DNA from: DASPMP01 sp035626995
GTDB lineage: Bacteria > Gemmatimonadota > Gemmatimonadetes > Gemmatimonadales > Gemmatimonadaceae
Length of the DNA: 10,849 nt
NCBI GenBank assembly: GCA_035626995.1
Contig: DASPMP010000138.1
Span: 1 to 10,849, forward strand
Reading direction: 5' to 3'
Every line of letters begins with the position of its first letter. The first letter of the stretch is position 1. Of this stretch, positions 1 to 6,268 are shown in pieces. A model generated the notes under the pieces. That model ran no database searches. It saw nothing but the letters and a program-made list of their open reading frames with translations, and was not told the DNA's origin. The translations under genes and the position numbers were made by a program.

Positions 1-61
1 CGCTGCTGGTCCGGAGGAACGCGATCACGCCGAGCGCGTTCACGACGAGGACGACGGCCAC
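1..61 (-). CDS. Possible start of a membrane-anchored protein, cut by the window edge
   Basis: Reading the minus strand after the tRNA-Leu gene, a GTG at 61-59 opens a frame that stays open to the window edge. It encodes a short, strongly hydrophobic run (V-A-V-V-L-V-V-N-A-L-G-V-I-A-F-L) followed by R-T-S-S. That would fit an N-terminal membrane anchor or signal segment. There is no convincing Shine-Dalgarno sequence, only about 20 residues are visible, and the frame is also open upstream towards the tRNA, so the start is a guess. No function can be assigned. It could equally be non-coding sequence in a GC-rich genome. Confidence 0.3.
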   Translation of the reverse strand, partial: MAVVLVVNALGVIAFLRTSS

Positions 62-85
62 AATGCGCGTCCAGCGGGCCTGGAG

Positions 86-169
86 TGCCGGGACCGGGAC
101 TCGAACCCGGACGGGGTTGCCCCCAAGGGATTTTAAGTCCCTTGCGTCTACCACTTTCGCCATCCCGGC
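86..169 (-). tRNA. tRNA-Leu (anticodon UAA)
   Basis: On the minus strand the 84 bases fold as a class II tRNA. The acceptor stem pairs GCCGGGA with TCCCGGC, with A as discriminator base. The anticodon stem AGGGA/TCCCT closes a seven-base loop CTTAAAA, giving anticodon UAA (positions 135-133), which decodes UUA and UUG leucine codons. The long variable arm (GGGG paired with CCCC around 112-124) is as expected for tRNA-Leu, and the T arm has CCGGG-TTCGAGT-CCCGG. No 3' CCA is encoded, so the CCA-adding enzyme must complete it. It lies about 97 bases downstream of tRNA-Gly on the same strand and has no obvious promoter of its own, so it may be co-transcribed with it. Confidence 0.96.
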
Positions 170-210
170 CATGCCTGCTTCAACTTGGATTGCGTCGGTG
201 CCACAAGCAA

Positions 211-248
211 AACGGCGGAGGAACGGTTCTCGCCGCTCCCCCGCCGTT
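211..248 (-). terminator. Hairpin between the two tRNA genes, possible weak terminator or processing structure
   Basis: AACGGCGG at 211-218 is a perfect inverted match of CCGCCGTT at 241-248. Read on the minus strand the 3' arm runs into four T residues and then GC. A competing seven-base stem (GGAACGG 220-226 with CCGTTCC 244-250) uses part of the same arm, so two folds are possible. It sits downstream of tRNA-Gly and upstream of tRNA-Leu. The T tract is short, so it may reduce readthrough, guide tRNA precursor processing, or have no role. Confidence 0.35.
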
Positions 249-266
249 CCTGTAGTTGTGTATCAG

Positions 267-339
267 AGCGGGAAACGGGACTCGAACCCGCGACCCCAAC
301 CTTGGCAAGGTTGTGCTCTACCAACTGAGCTATTCCCGC
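267..339 (-). tRNA. tRNA-Gly (anticodon GCC)
   Basis: On the minus strand these 73 bases form a standard cloverleaf. The acceptor stem pairs GCGGGAA with TTCCCGC, followed by a T discriminator base. The D arm contains TAGCTCAGTTGGTAGAGCA, and the anticodon loop TTGCCAA gives anticodon GCC (positions 306-304), reading GGC and GGU glycine codons. The T arm is CGGG-TTCGAGT-CCCG. No CCA end is encoded. A near-consensus promoter ends about 9 bases upstream of the mature 5' end, so the precursor leader would be only a few bases long. Confidence 0.97.
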
Positions 340-348
340 GCGGCCCGA

Positions 349-378
349 AATATACCCGTAGATACTCGTCTTTTTCAA
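349..378 (-). promoter_or_regulatory. sigma70-like promoter for tRNA-Gly (and perhaps tRNA-Leu)
   Basis: On the minus strand TTGAAA (378-373) is followed after 18 bases by TATATT (354-349); shifting by one gives GTATAT with a 17-base spacer. This AT-rich patch stands out against the GC-rich surroundings. The stretch between the -10 and the tRNA is TCGGGCCGC, a GC-rich discriminator of the kind linked to stringent (ppGpp) control of stable RNA promoters. The -35 lies only five bases past the stop codon of the upstream glycosidase-like gene. Start site and regulation are inferred. Confidence 0.7.
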
Positions 379-383
379 GCCGA

Positions 384-2165
384 TCAGGGCCGTTCGCCGA
401 GGGCATGCACGGCGTACCAGGCCGTCCACGCAAGCAATCCGGAGAGGGCCGCGTCGCCACCATTCGAGAGCGCCTGTCCTTCCGGCCCGACGATTTCCGC
501 GGCGATCCCGCCATCCAGTGCGCTGCGACGAAACCATTGTAGCACGGTCGACGAATCCGGGCCGAGGAGCCGCGCACATTCCCGCGCCAGCTCCCTCGGC
601 GGCGACGACACGCGCTTCACGGTACGTCGGTACGTCGAGTCGTGTCGTTCGACGCCTTCGTACAGCGGCAGCCACATCGCGGAGCCGACAGGATCATCAT
701 CGAAGCTATGATGGCCGGCGAGGTCAGTGGCCGAAGCAAAGATTTGCTTTCGGTCCTCCTCCGCGGTGAAATGACGTTTCAGTGCAGCGCGCACTGCCTC
801 CGGGTCTTCGAGTCCCTTCGCCGTTTCTTCATCGAGGGTTCGACGCAGCACATCGAGCGCGTGCGCGACAACCGCGTTGCCGTGGAGCGTGAAGGCAAAC
901 GGCGCCGGTTCGCCGCCAGGCACGACTTCGGTGGAATACAGCGGAACGTTCCGGTCGCGTCGTGCGACGAGATCTTCCGACGAGAGATACAGGGTATCCG
1001 CGATGACCGGCTCTTCCACGATGCGATCGTCATTGGTGTCCCGGATATAGCGATCCACCGCAACCGCATATCCGGCGGCACCCTCGAGGCAGAATCCCGG
1101 CGCGAACATGGTGCCGTCGAAGTAGTGCTCGCCGCGGCCGGGCGCATAGCCGTGCAACTCGCAGATGCGGATCAGGAGCTCACGCGCCAGGGGCGGGTCG
1201 GCGAGCTGCACCGCCGGCAACGTCCACATCAGCGCTTCCCAGTCCCGTACCGTCACCCCGCGTCTGTTCCACGGGGCGCGACTGCGGACGAGATAATAGT
1301 GTGCATCGTCCAGCGCCCGTCCGATGCTGTAGAAATACGCGAACAGCAGGTTCCGGTTGATGAAGGGATCGAGCGTTTCATGTCCCGTAGACTGCTCCAG
1401 CGAGCGGAGCGCGTCCCGGGTGTCGCGCAGCAGGTCCTTCCACCCACGCCGGCGCAGCACCGCCATCGACGCGCGCGCGCCGTCGGGCTCGGGGCCGGCA
1501 GCGAGATAGAACGCGAACTGCGTCCGTTCCCCGGCATCGGTCCGCACAGGACGCTCAATCGTGAACGTTGGCGCCGCGCCGGCTCGCACTTCAACGCGTG
1601 AGGACGTATCCGCACCGATGGCAATCGAGACCACTCCTGTCGCCGCGCGGCCGCTCAGGATGACGTCGCCCTCGACCGCCTGAACCAGATGAGCGTCTTC
1701 GAATGGCCGCGGCGTCCGGACGCGCAGCTGCCGATGGCCGAGCGTGCCCTCCATCAGGAACGTCGCGTCGAGGGGGGCGGTGCCGCGATTCTCGATCGAA
1801 AGCGCATAAACGGCCCCCGCCACATCCGAGTCCCGTCCGAACGGCGCGAAGACCGTCCCCCGGACCACGATGTCGCCCAGCATCCAGGTGAAGGTCGGCA
1901 GCCAGCCGAGGGCACGCTCCCACGCCATGGGAGCGTCGGCAAGCGTGTAATCCGTGGTGCCGATCCGAAGGCGGGGACGCAGGAGCGGCGGCCCGTCCCC
2001 CTCCACGAAGCCGCTGGCACCAGCAAACTCGATCGCCGAGCGGGTACCGCGATGCAGAAATCCTACGGCGAACACCGAGCCGTCCGCCGGATGGATGCAC
2101 GGGAGAGACAGCCAGTGATTGCCCGTGACCTGCCACGGTACGCGAGGCGGCGGGGTAAGTGACAC
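384..2165 (-). CDS. Putative six-hairpin glycosidase-like protein, substrate unknown
   Basis: The 593-residue product has no signal peptide or membrane segment, so it is probably cytoplasmic. Residues about 1-240 look like a beta-rich N-terminal domain (runs such as VFAVGFLHRG, GDIVVRGTVFAPFG, AVYALSIENRG). From about 250 on it is helical with a layout typical of (alpha/alpha)6 six-hairpin glycosidases and glycogen-debranching-like proteins: DPFINRNLLFAYFYSIGRAL, VRDWEALMW (306-314), CLEGAAGYAVAVDRYIRDTND (359-379), YSTEVVPGGEPAPF and a C-terminal NGGDAALSGLLAWTAWYAV (568-586). Acidic residues in RDWE, CLEG or STEV could be catalytic, but I cannot assign a GH family. The start is a GTG without a clear ribosome-binding site; no upstream in-frame start is better. 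It is transcribed away from the barrel-protein gene and towards the tRNAs. The gene call is strong; the fold is an inference from pattern, and the substrate is unknown. Confidence 0.85.
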   Translation of the reverse strand: MSLTPPPRVPWQVTGNHWLSLPCIHPADGSVFAVGFLHRGTRSAIEFAGASGFVEGDGPPLLRPRLRIGTTDYTLADAPMAWERALGWLPTFTWMLGDIVVRGTVFAPFGRDSDVAGAVYALSIENRGTAPLDATFLMEGTLGHRQLRVRTPRPFEDAHLVQAVEGDVILSGRAATGVVSIAIGADTSSRVEVRAGAAPTFTIERPVRTDAGERTQFAFYLAAGPEPDGARASMAVLRRRGWKDLLRDTRDALRSLEQSTGHETLDPFINRNLLFAYFYSIGRALDDAHYYLVRSRAPWNRRGVTVRDWEALMWTLPAVQLADPPLARELLIRICELHGYAPGRGEHYFDGTMFAPGFCLEGAAGYAVAVDRYIRDTNDDRIVEEPVIADTLYLSSEDLVARRDRNVPLYSTEVVPGGEPAPFAFTLHGNAVVAHALDVLRRTLDEETAKGLEDPEAVRAALKRHFTAEEDRKQIFASATDLAGHHSFDDDPVGSAMWLPLYEGVERHDSTYRRTVKRVSSPPRELARECARLLGPDSSTVLQWFRRSALDGGIAAEIVGPEGQALSNGGDAALSGLLAWTAWYAVHALGERP

Positions 2166-2228
2166 GATGAGCGGGTTATGTTAGTGGAGTGGCGCGAACA
2201 ATGACCACGGCCATGATGCCCGTCAACG
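2166..2228. promoter_or_regulatory. Divergent intergenic region between the glycosidase-like and barrel-protein genes
   Basis: These 63 bases lie between two genes transcribed away from each other and must hold, or overlap, both promoters unless transcription starts further inside the genes. An AT-richer patch at about 2176-2184 (GTTATGTTAG on plus, CTAACATAAC on minus) could supply -10-like elements in either direction (TATGTT or TAACAT), but I see no well-placed -35 for either. Neither start codon has a clear Shine-Dalgarno, so short-leader or leaderless messages are possible. No operator palindrome was recognised. Confidence 0.35.
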
Positions 2229-3737
2229 ATGCGTGATTGCCGTCCGCGAATATTCGCGGCGCTTGCTCTCGCGTCCCTGCTGTTCACCGTGCCTGCCTTC
2301 GCGCAGGCCGGCCTCAGCCATCTCGGCGACGCGAGCCTCGTCCCGAAGGGCATGCTCCGGCTGCACAGCGCAGTCGCCTGGACTCGATTCGACTCCCAGT
2401 TCGGGCCGAATGGCGTTCAGCCTCTGGGCGGCATCTTTACGGCGGATTCCTTCGGCGTGCGTCAGCTGCCGCGCCTCGCCGCCGCCGAGTCGCTGGTCCG
2501 AGAGGCAAGCGACATCCCATTCTCTCTCACCCTGGGTCGCTCGCGACTCGACGCAACTGCGCGAGAAGAGGTCATTCCGCTCGCCCTCGAGTACGGACTC
2601 ACGGACCGGCTTTCGATCGGCGTGATGGTGCCGTTCGTCCGGAAGCGAGTGGCCATTGTGTTTCGCCTCGATACGGTCGGCGGATTCGCCGCGAACGCTG
2701 GCCCGAACCGGCATCGCACCGATCCAACCGCCGCGCAGAACAACGTGACGCTCCAGGCGCAGTTTGCGCAGGCGGCGCAACAGCTGCAACAGCGACTGAC
2801 CGACTGTGAAAACGACCCAGGCTTGCCGGGGTGCGCCGCCCTTCTTCCACGATCCGCGGAAGCGCAGGCACTGATCGCTGAATCCCAGGCACTCGCGGTC
2901 GAGCTGGATCAGTTGTATGGCGGAACCACGAGTGCGGGCGCCGCGTTCGTTCCCCTGGCAGGAAGCGCTGCGCAGGTTGCGATCGAGGCGCGCATCGCCG
3001 CGCTCAGCGCACAATACCGCGATTTGCTGGGGGCAGCCGTGGAGCTCATCCCTGCCCGACCGTTTGGCGCCGGCGGCCCCGCGGGCGTCGCGCAGGTGCA
3101 GCAGTTTCTCTCCGCCGAGGAAGGCCGCGACACGATCGCATCCCGCGAGCGCGTCGGGATCGGTGACATCGAACTGGGATTCATGCTGCGCGTCCTCTCG
3201 CGGGTGGCCGCGACGCCGCGCGCGCTGGGCATGCAGCTGGCACTCGCCGGCGCGCTGCGCCTTCCGACGGGCTCGGACAGCTCCTCGAGCGACGTGACAG
3301 ACATGCGACTCGGGGAGAACAGTGCACGGATCTCGACGCGGCTCCTGCTGGATGTCAGCGCGCGGCGCTTCGGCCTGCTGGCCAGCGGACGCTTTGACCA
3401 GAAGCTCGGGACACCCGCAAGCAATGACGCGCTCGATCTCTCGCCCTGGAAGAGCGACAGCCGGATCATCGAAATCGGCGTCGCGCCGCGCTGGCACCTG
3501 TCAGGTCCACTGGCAATCCACGGCGCGTACTCACTGCGTTCGGGAAGCCTCGCAGGCACCGACCAGCTCCTGGGTGGCGGCATCTCGTTCTCGAACCTGC
3601 GAAACGTTGCTTCAGGAAAGACACCGCCCATCGAGATGCGGTTTACGCATCTCGAGAGCATCAGCGGCGACGCCGGCCGCCCGAAGTTTTTTCGCGACCA
3701 GCTGGAGCTGCGGATCTACTATCGGCTGAGGCGCTGA
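2229..3737 (+). CDS. Secreted, probable outer-membrane beta-barrel protein with a helical insertion
   Basis: The 502-residue product starts with a classic Sec signal: basic residues R2, R5, R7, a hydrophobic core (IFAALALASLLFTV), and a signal peptidase I site at AFA-QA (after 25) or AQA-GL (after 27). The mature part has alternating amphipathic strands with turns, such as LEYGLTDRLSIGVMVPFV (120-137), IGDIELGFMLRVL (311-323) and LALAGALRLPTG (337-348), and it ends in a strand-like QLELRIYYRLRR. This is the look of an outer-membrane barrel. Residues about 170-265 differ: Gln- and Ala-rich, apparently helical or coiled, with two cysteines (193 and 202) nine residues apart. No family was recognised with confidence. 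The ATG is the first possible start after an in-frame stop at 2214-2216, and it lacks a clear ribosome-binding site. Its last 77 bases overlap the convergent recN gene. Confidence 0.85.
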   Translation: MRDCRPRIFAALALASLLFTVPAFAQAGLSHLGDASLVPKGMLRLHSAVAWTRFDSQFGPNGVQPLGGIFTADSFGVRQLPRLAAAESLVREASDIPFSLTLGRSRLDATAREEVIPLALEYGLTDRLSIGVMVPFVRKRVAIVFRLDTVGGFAANAGPNRHRTDPTAAQNNVTLQAQFAQAAQQLQQRLTDCENDPGLPGCAALLPRSAEAQALIAESQALAVELDQLYGGTTSAGAAFVPLAGSAAQVAIEARIAALSAQYRDLLGAAVELIPARPFGAGGPAGVAQVQQFLSAEEGRDTIASRERVGIGDIELGFMLRVLSRVAATPRALGMQLALAGALRLPTGSDSSSSDVTDMRLGENSARISTRLLLDVSARRFGLLASGRFDQKLGTPASNDALDLSPWKSDSRIIEIGVAPRWHLSGPLAIHGAYSLRSGSLAGTDQLLGGGISFSNLRNVASGKTPPIEMRFTHLESISGDAGRPKFFRDQLELRIYYRLRR

Positions 3738-5385
3738 GCAGCTCGCTGGCATGCGCGCGACTCGTCGCGCTTTCGGCGTCGCCGCCCAGCATTCGCGCGA
3801 TCTCGGGAACCCGCGCCTCATCAGACAACGCGGTCACGTCAGCGGTCGTCACGCCGGCACGCGCGCCCTTGGTCACCAGGATGTGCCGATGCGCACGCGC
3901 GGCGATCTGCGGGAGATGCGTGATCGCGAACACCTGGTGCGAGTCCGCGACGCGGCGCAGCATGTCGCCGACCTGCTGGCCAACCCTGCCACCGATCCCC
4001 GCGTCGACTTCGTCGAACACCAGCGTCGGAACGCGGTCGAGGCGCGCGAGGATGGTTTTCAACGCGAGCATGACGCGCGACAGCTCCCCTCCCGACGCCA
4101 CGCGCGCGAGAGCCCGCATGTCGTGGCCCACGTTCAGCGCGATCAGGAACTCCACGTCTTCTGCGCCGTGCGGACCCGGCGCCGTCAGTGGAGTGAGTTG
4201 CGCGAAGAATCGGCCGTCGACCATTCCCAGTTCCGGAAGGATCTCATCCACCGCCCGTGACAGCCGGAGCGCCGCGTCCTTCCGCCGGGCCGACAGCCCC
4301 GCGGCAGCTTCGCGAAGTTCTGCGTCTGCCGCTCGCTCGCGCTCCTGGAGCCCGCGCAGGTCGAGTCCCGCGGTGTCGAGCAGGGACAACTCGCGGCGCG
4401 CCTCGTGGCCCGCGGCAATGACATCCGGCAGTGTGGGCCCGTACTTCTTCGTCAGCCGGAACAGGAGATCGCGCCGCTTGCGCACCTGTTCCAGGCGTGC
4501 CGGGTCGAGGTCGATCCCCGCGGAGTACTCGGCAAGCTCGCGCGCCAGAGACTCGATCGCATAGAACCCTGAATCGAACGGGTCCTGCATGCGAGCGAGC
4601 GTGGGATCGTAGCGCTGCAGCTGGTGCAAGGTGCGCGACGCCTGCGACAGCCGACCGAGGACGCCATTCTCCTCGTCCTCGAGGAGACCGGTCAACGCCG
4701 CGACCGACGCACGGATTTCCGCAGCATTTTCCAGTCGTCGTGCCTCGTCTTCAAGGCGAACGTCCTCGCCCTCGCTGAGCGCCGCGCTGTCGATCTCCTG
4801 GGCGACATGCTTCAGGTAGTCCGCGCGTTTCTCCGCATCGCTGCGCCGCTTCCCCAGCTCGGCAATCTCCCGACGCACGGTACTGAGGCGATCGAAGGCA
4901 TCGCGCACCGCCGCAGCCGCCTCCCGCGCGCCGGCAAAGGCGTCGAGTACCACCCGCTGTGATTCGCCGTCGAGCAGTGACTGTGCCTCGTGCTGCCCGT
5001 GCAGATCGATCAGTGCCCTGCCCACCTCCGCCAGCGCCGTGGCGGTGACCGTCGTGCCATTCACCCACGCGCGCGTCCGCCCGGCGGATGTGACCTCGCG
5101 CTTCAGGACAACCAGCGACTCCTCGGTCTCGATGCCGCGGGCGTCGAGCAGGTCGAGTATCTCGCGGTGTTCTCCGACGTCGAACACGCCCTCGACGGTG
5201 GCGCGATCGCTTCCTGTCCGCACAACGTCAGCGGTGCCGCGCTCGCCAAGCAGCAGCCCGAGCGCGCCGACGATGATCGATTTCCCGGCGCCCGTCTCGC
5301 CGGTGAGGACGTTGAAGCCGGGACCGAGGGGCAGTGCAAGCGATTCGATGATCGCAAAATTCCTAATGCGAAGCTCGGTCAGCAT
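3661..5385 (-). CDS. recN: DNA repair protein RecN
   Basis: RecN is an SMC-like ATPase that acts at DNA double-strand breaks in recombinational repair. The 574-residue product has the family layout: an N-terminal ATPase half with MLTELRIRNFAIIE and Walker A GETGAGKS (29-36), the DLHGQHEAQSLL segment (127-138), a long coiled-coil middle (about 150-380, rich in Arg, Glu, Ala and Leu), and a C-terminal half with the signature ASGGELS (430-436), Walker B TLVFDEVDAG (454-463) and AITHLPQIAA. The frame is open a further 36 codons upstream, but that extension is unconserved in type and lies in nadK; MLTEL is the standard N terminus. The start overlaps the nadK stop by 23 bases, suggesting coupling. 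The conserved region ends near SRAHASELLS (about 551), leaving a basic tail of about 23 residues (ending GGRRRR) that is encoded opposite the end of the barrel-protein gene. Confidence 0.96.
   Translation of the reverse strand: MLTELRIRNFAIIESLALPLGPGFNVLTGETGAGKSIIVGALGLLLGERGTADVVRTGSDRATVEGVFDVGEHREILDLLDARGIETEESLVVLKREVTSAGRTRAWVNGTTVTATALAEVGRALIDLHGQHEAQSLLDGESQRVVLDAFAGAREAAAAVRDAFDRLSTVRREIAELGKRRSDAEKRADYLKHVAQEIDSAALSEGEDVRLEDEARRLENAAEIRASVAALTGLLEDEENGVLGRLSQASRTLHQLQRYDPTLARMQDPFDSGFYAIESLARELAEYSAGIDLDPARLEQVRKRRDLLFRLTKKYGPTLPDVIAAGHEARRELSLLDTAGLDLRGLQERERAADAELREAAAGLSARRKDAALRLSRAVDEILPELGMVDGRFFAQLTPLTAPGPHGAEDVEFLIALNVGHDMRALARVASGGELSRVMLALKTILARLDRVPTLVFDEVDAGIGGRVGQQVGDMLRRVADSHQVFAITHLPQIAARAHRHILVTKGARAGVTTADVTALSDEARVPEIARMLGGDAESATSRAHASELLSASADSRSAAPAGREKTSGGRRRR
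3755..3773 (+). terminator. Candidate terminator hairpin for the barrel-protein gene, inside recN
   Basis: GCGCGA (3755-3760), a CTCG loop and TCGCGC (3765-3770) make a perfect six-base stem followed by TTT. It begins 17 bases past the stop of the plus-strand gene, where an intrinsic terminator would be expected, but lies within the antisense recN codons for SRAHA. The T run is short, and the hairpin may simply result from codon choice there. Confidence 0.35.
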
Positions 5386-6268
5386 CCCTGGCCTGGTCGC
5401 GCTCCGGAATTCCGCCCCAGCCAAGTTTCTGTCGCAGGGTGGCGAAGAAGCTGGAGCCGGAAAAGCGAACGATCTTGATATGCGATTCTGCACGGCTCAC
5501 CGTGAGGGTATCTCCAGCATGAAAGCTGGTCCCCACCTGCCCGTCGACCGTAATCATTAATTCTTCCGGCGCACCTTCTGCCTGCACGGTGATACGCGAT
5601 GTCGCGGCAAGAACCACCGGCCGGATCCCAAGCGTGTGTGCGGACACCGGCGTGACGATGAGCGTCTCGAGCGTCGGCACGACCACTGGTCCGCCCGCTG
5701 ACAGGCTGTAGGCAGTAGAACCCGTTGGGGTCGAAATCACCACGCCGTCCGCGGAGTAGCCGGCGATCAGTTCGTCGTCCACGGCGACGCGGAGGGAGAC
5801 GACGCGCGCGAATCCTCCCTTGTGAATGACGACGTCATTCAACGCAAGCCAACGCCCGCGCTCGCGACGATTGCCCTCGAGGAGTGCCGCCTCGAGCAGC
5901 ATCCGCGACTCCACCACAAAGTCCCCTCGCGCGAATCGCATGAGCGAGTGTTCCAGCTGCTCGGCGGGACAGCACGTCAGGAAGCCAAGGCGTCCCATGT
6001 TCACGCCGAGGATCGGCACCTGATGGCTGGCCAATAGACGCGCCCCGCGGAGCAGCGTGCCGTCGCCGCCGAGGGTCAGGAGAGCATCCAGCTGGTCGGG
6101 AGCGTCGATATGCCGATCCCCATCCGTTCGCGGCAGCTCGTCCTCGAGATGCAGCTGCAGGTTGAGTCCTGGCGCGAGCCGCCGCAGCGTGTGGAGCGCG
6201 GCTTCGAGCTCCGGGTAGCCGGTGTGACCGACGACACCCAGACGGATGGGCCGGCCGCTGTCCCTCAC
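5363..6268 (-). CDS. nadK: NAD kinase
   Basis: It phosphorylates NAD to NADP using ATP (or polyphosphate in some family members) in the cytoplasm. The 301-residue product begins VRDSGRPIRLGVVGHTG and shows the family motifs: GGDGT (67-71) in LTLGGDGTLLRG, NMGRLGFL, LNDVVIHKG around 143-151 (NAD-binding Asn-Asp at 144-145), and YSADGVVISTPTGSTAY (171-187), followed by SAGGP. GTG at 6268-6266 is chosen because it forms a GTGA overlap with the dxs stop, has GAGG ten bases upstream, and gives a standard N terminus; a longer in-frame start at 6337 would add an Arg-rich piece lying inside dxs. The usual GFLTE stretch here reads GFLTCCPAEQ, with a cysteine pair (99-100). NADP made here would serve FolD and the reductase step after Dxs, but that link is inference. 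Confidence 0.96.
   Translation of the reverse strand: MRDSGRPIRLGVVGHTGYPELEAALHTLRRLAPGLNLQLHLEDELPRTDGDRHIDAPDQLDALLTLGGDGTLLRGARLLASHQVPILGVNMGRLGFLTCCPAEQLEHSLMRFARGDFVVESRMLLEAALLEGNRRERGRWLALNDVVIHKGGFARVVSLRVAVDDELIAGYSADGVVISTPTGSTAYSLSAGGPVVVPTLETLIVTPVSAHTLGIRPVVLAATSRITVQAEGAPEELMITVDGQVGTSFHAGDTLTVSRAESHIKIVRFSGSSFFATLRQKLGWGGIPERDQARDADRASH

Noticed and set aside
63..711. Plus- and minus-strand open frames of 100-175 codons across the tRNA genes
   Set aside because: They read through both tRNA genes, and their products contain tRNA-derived peptide strings such as GTRTR and SSVGRAQ, which are well-known artefacts of translating tRNAs.
642..1601. 319-codon open frame on the plus strand
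   Set aside because: Antisense to the glycosidase-like gene with Arg-rich composition and no domain; the minus-strand frame is nearly twice as long and has protein-like motifs.
2223..3497. 424-codon open frame on the minus strand
   Set aside because: It lies wholly opposite the barrel-protein gene, is rich in Arg, His and Gln with no recognisable domain, and the plus-strand product has a signal peptide and strand pattern. It is a GC-rich antisense shadow.
5386..5493. 36-residue N-terminal extension of RecN
   Set aside because: The family N terminus is MLTELRIRNF; the extension lies inside nadK and is Ser/Pro/Arg-rich without family resemblance.
6265..6268. A missing tlyA between dxs and nadK as a sign of deletion or assembly error
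   Set aside because: The four-base GTGA overlap is intact and both flanking proteins are full length, so there is no scar or broken gene to support a recent deletion.
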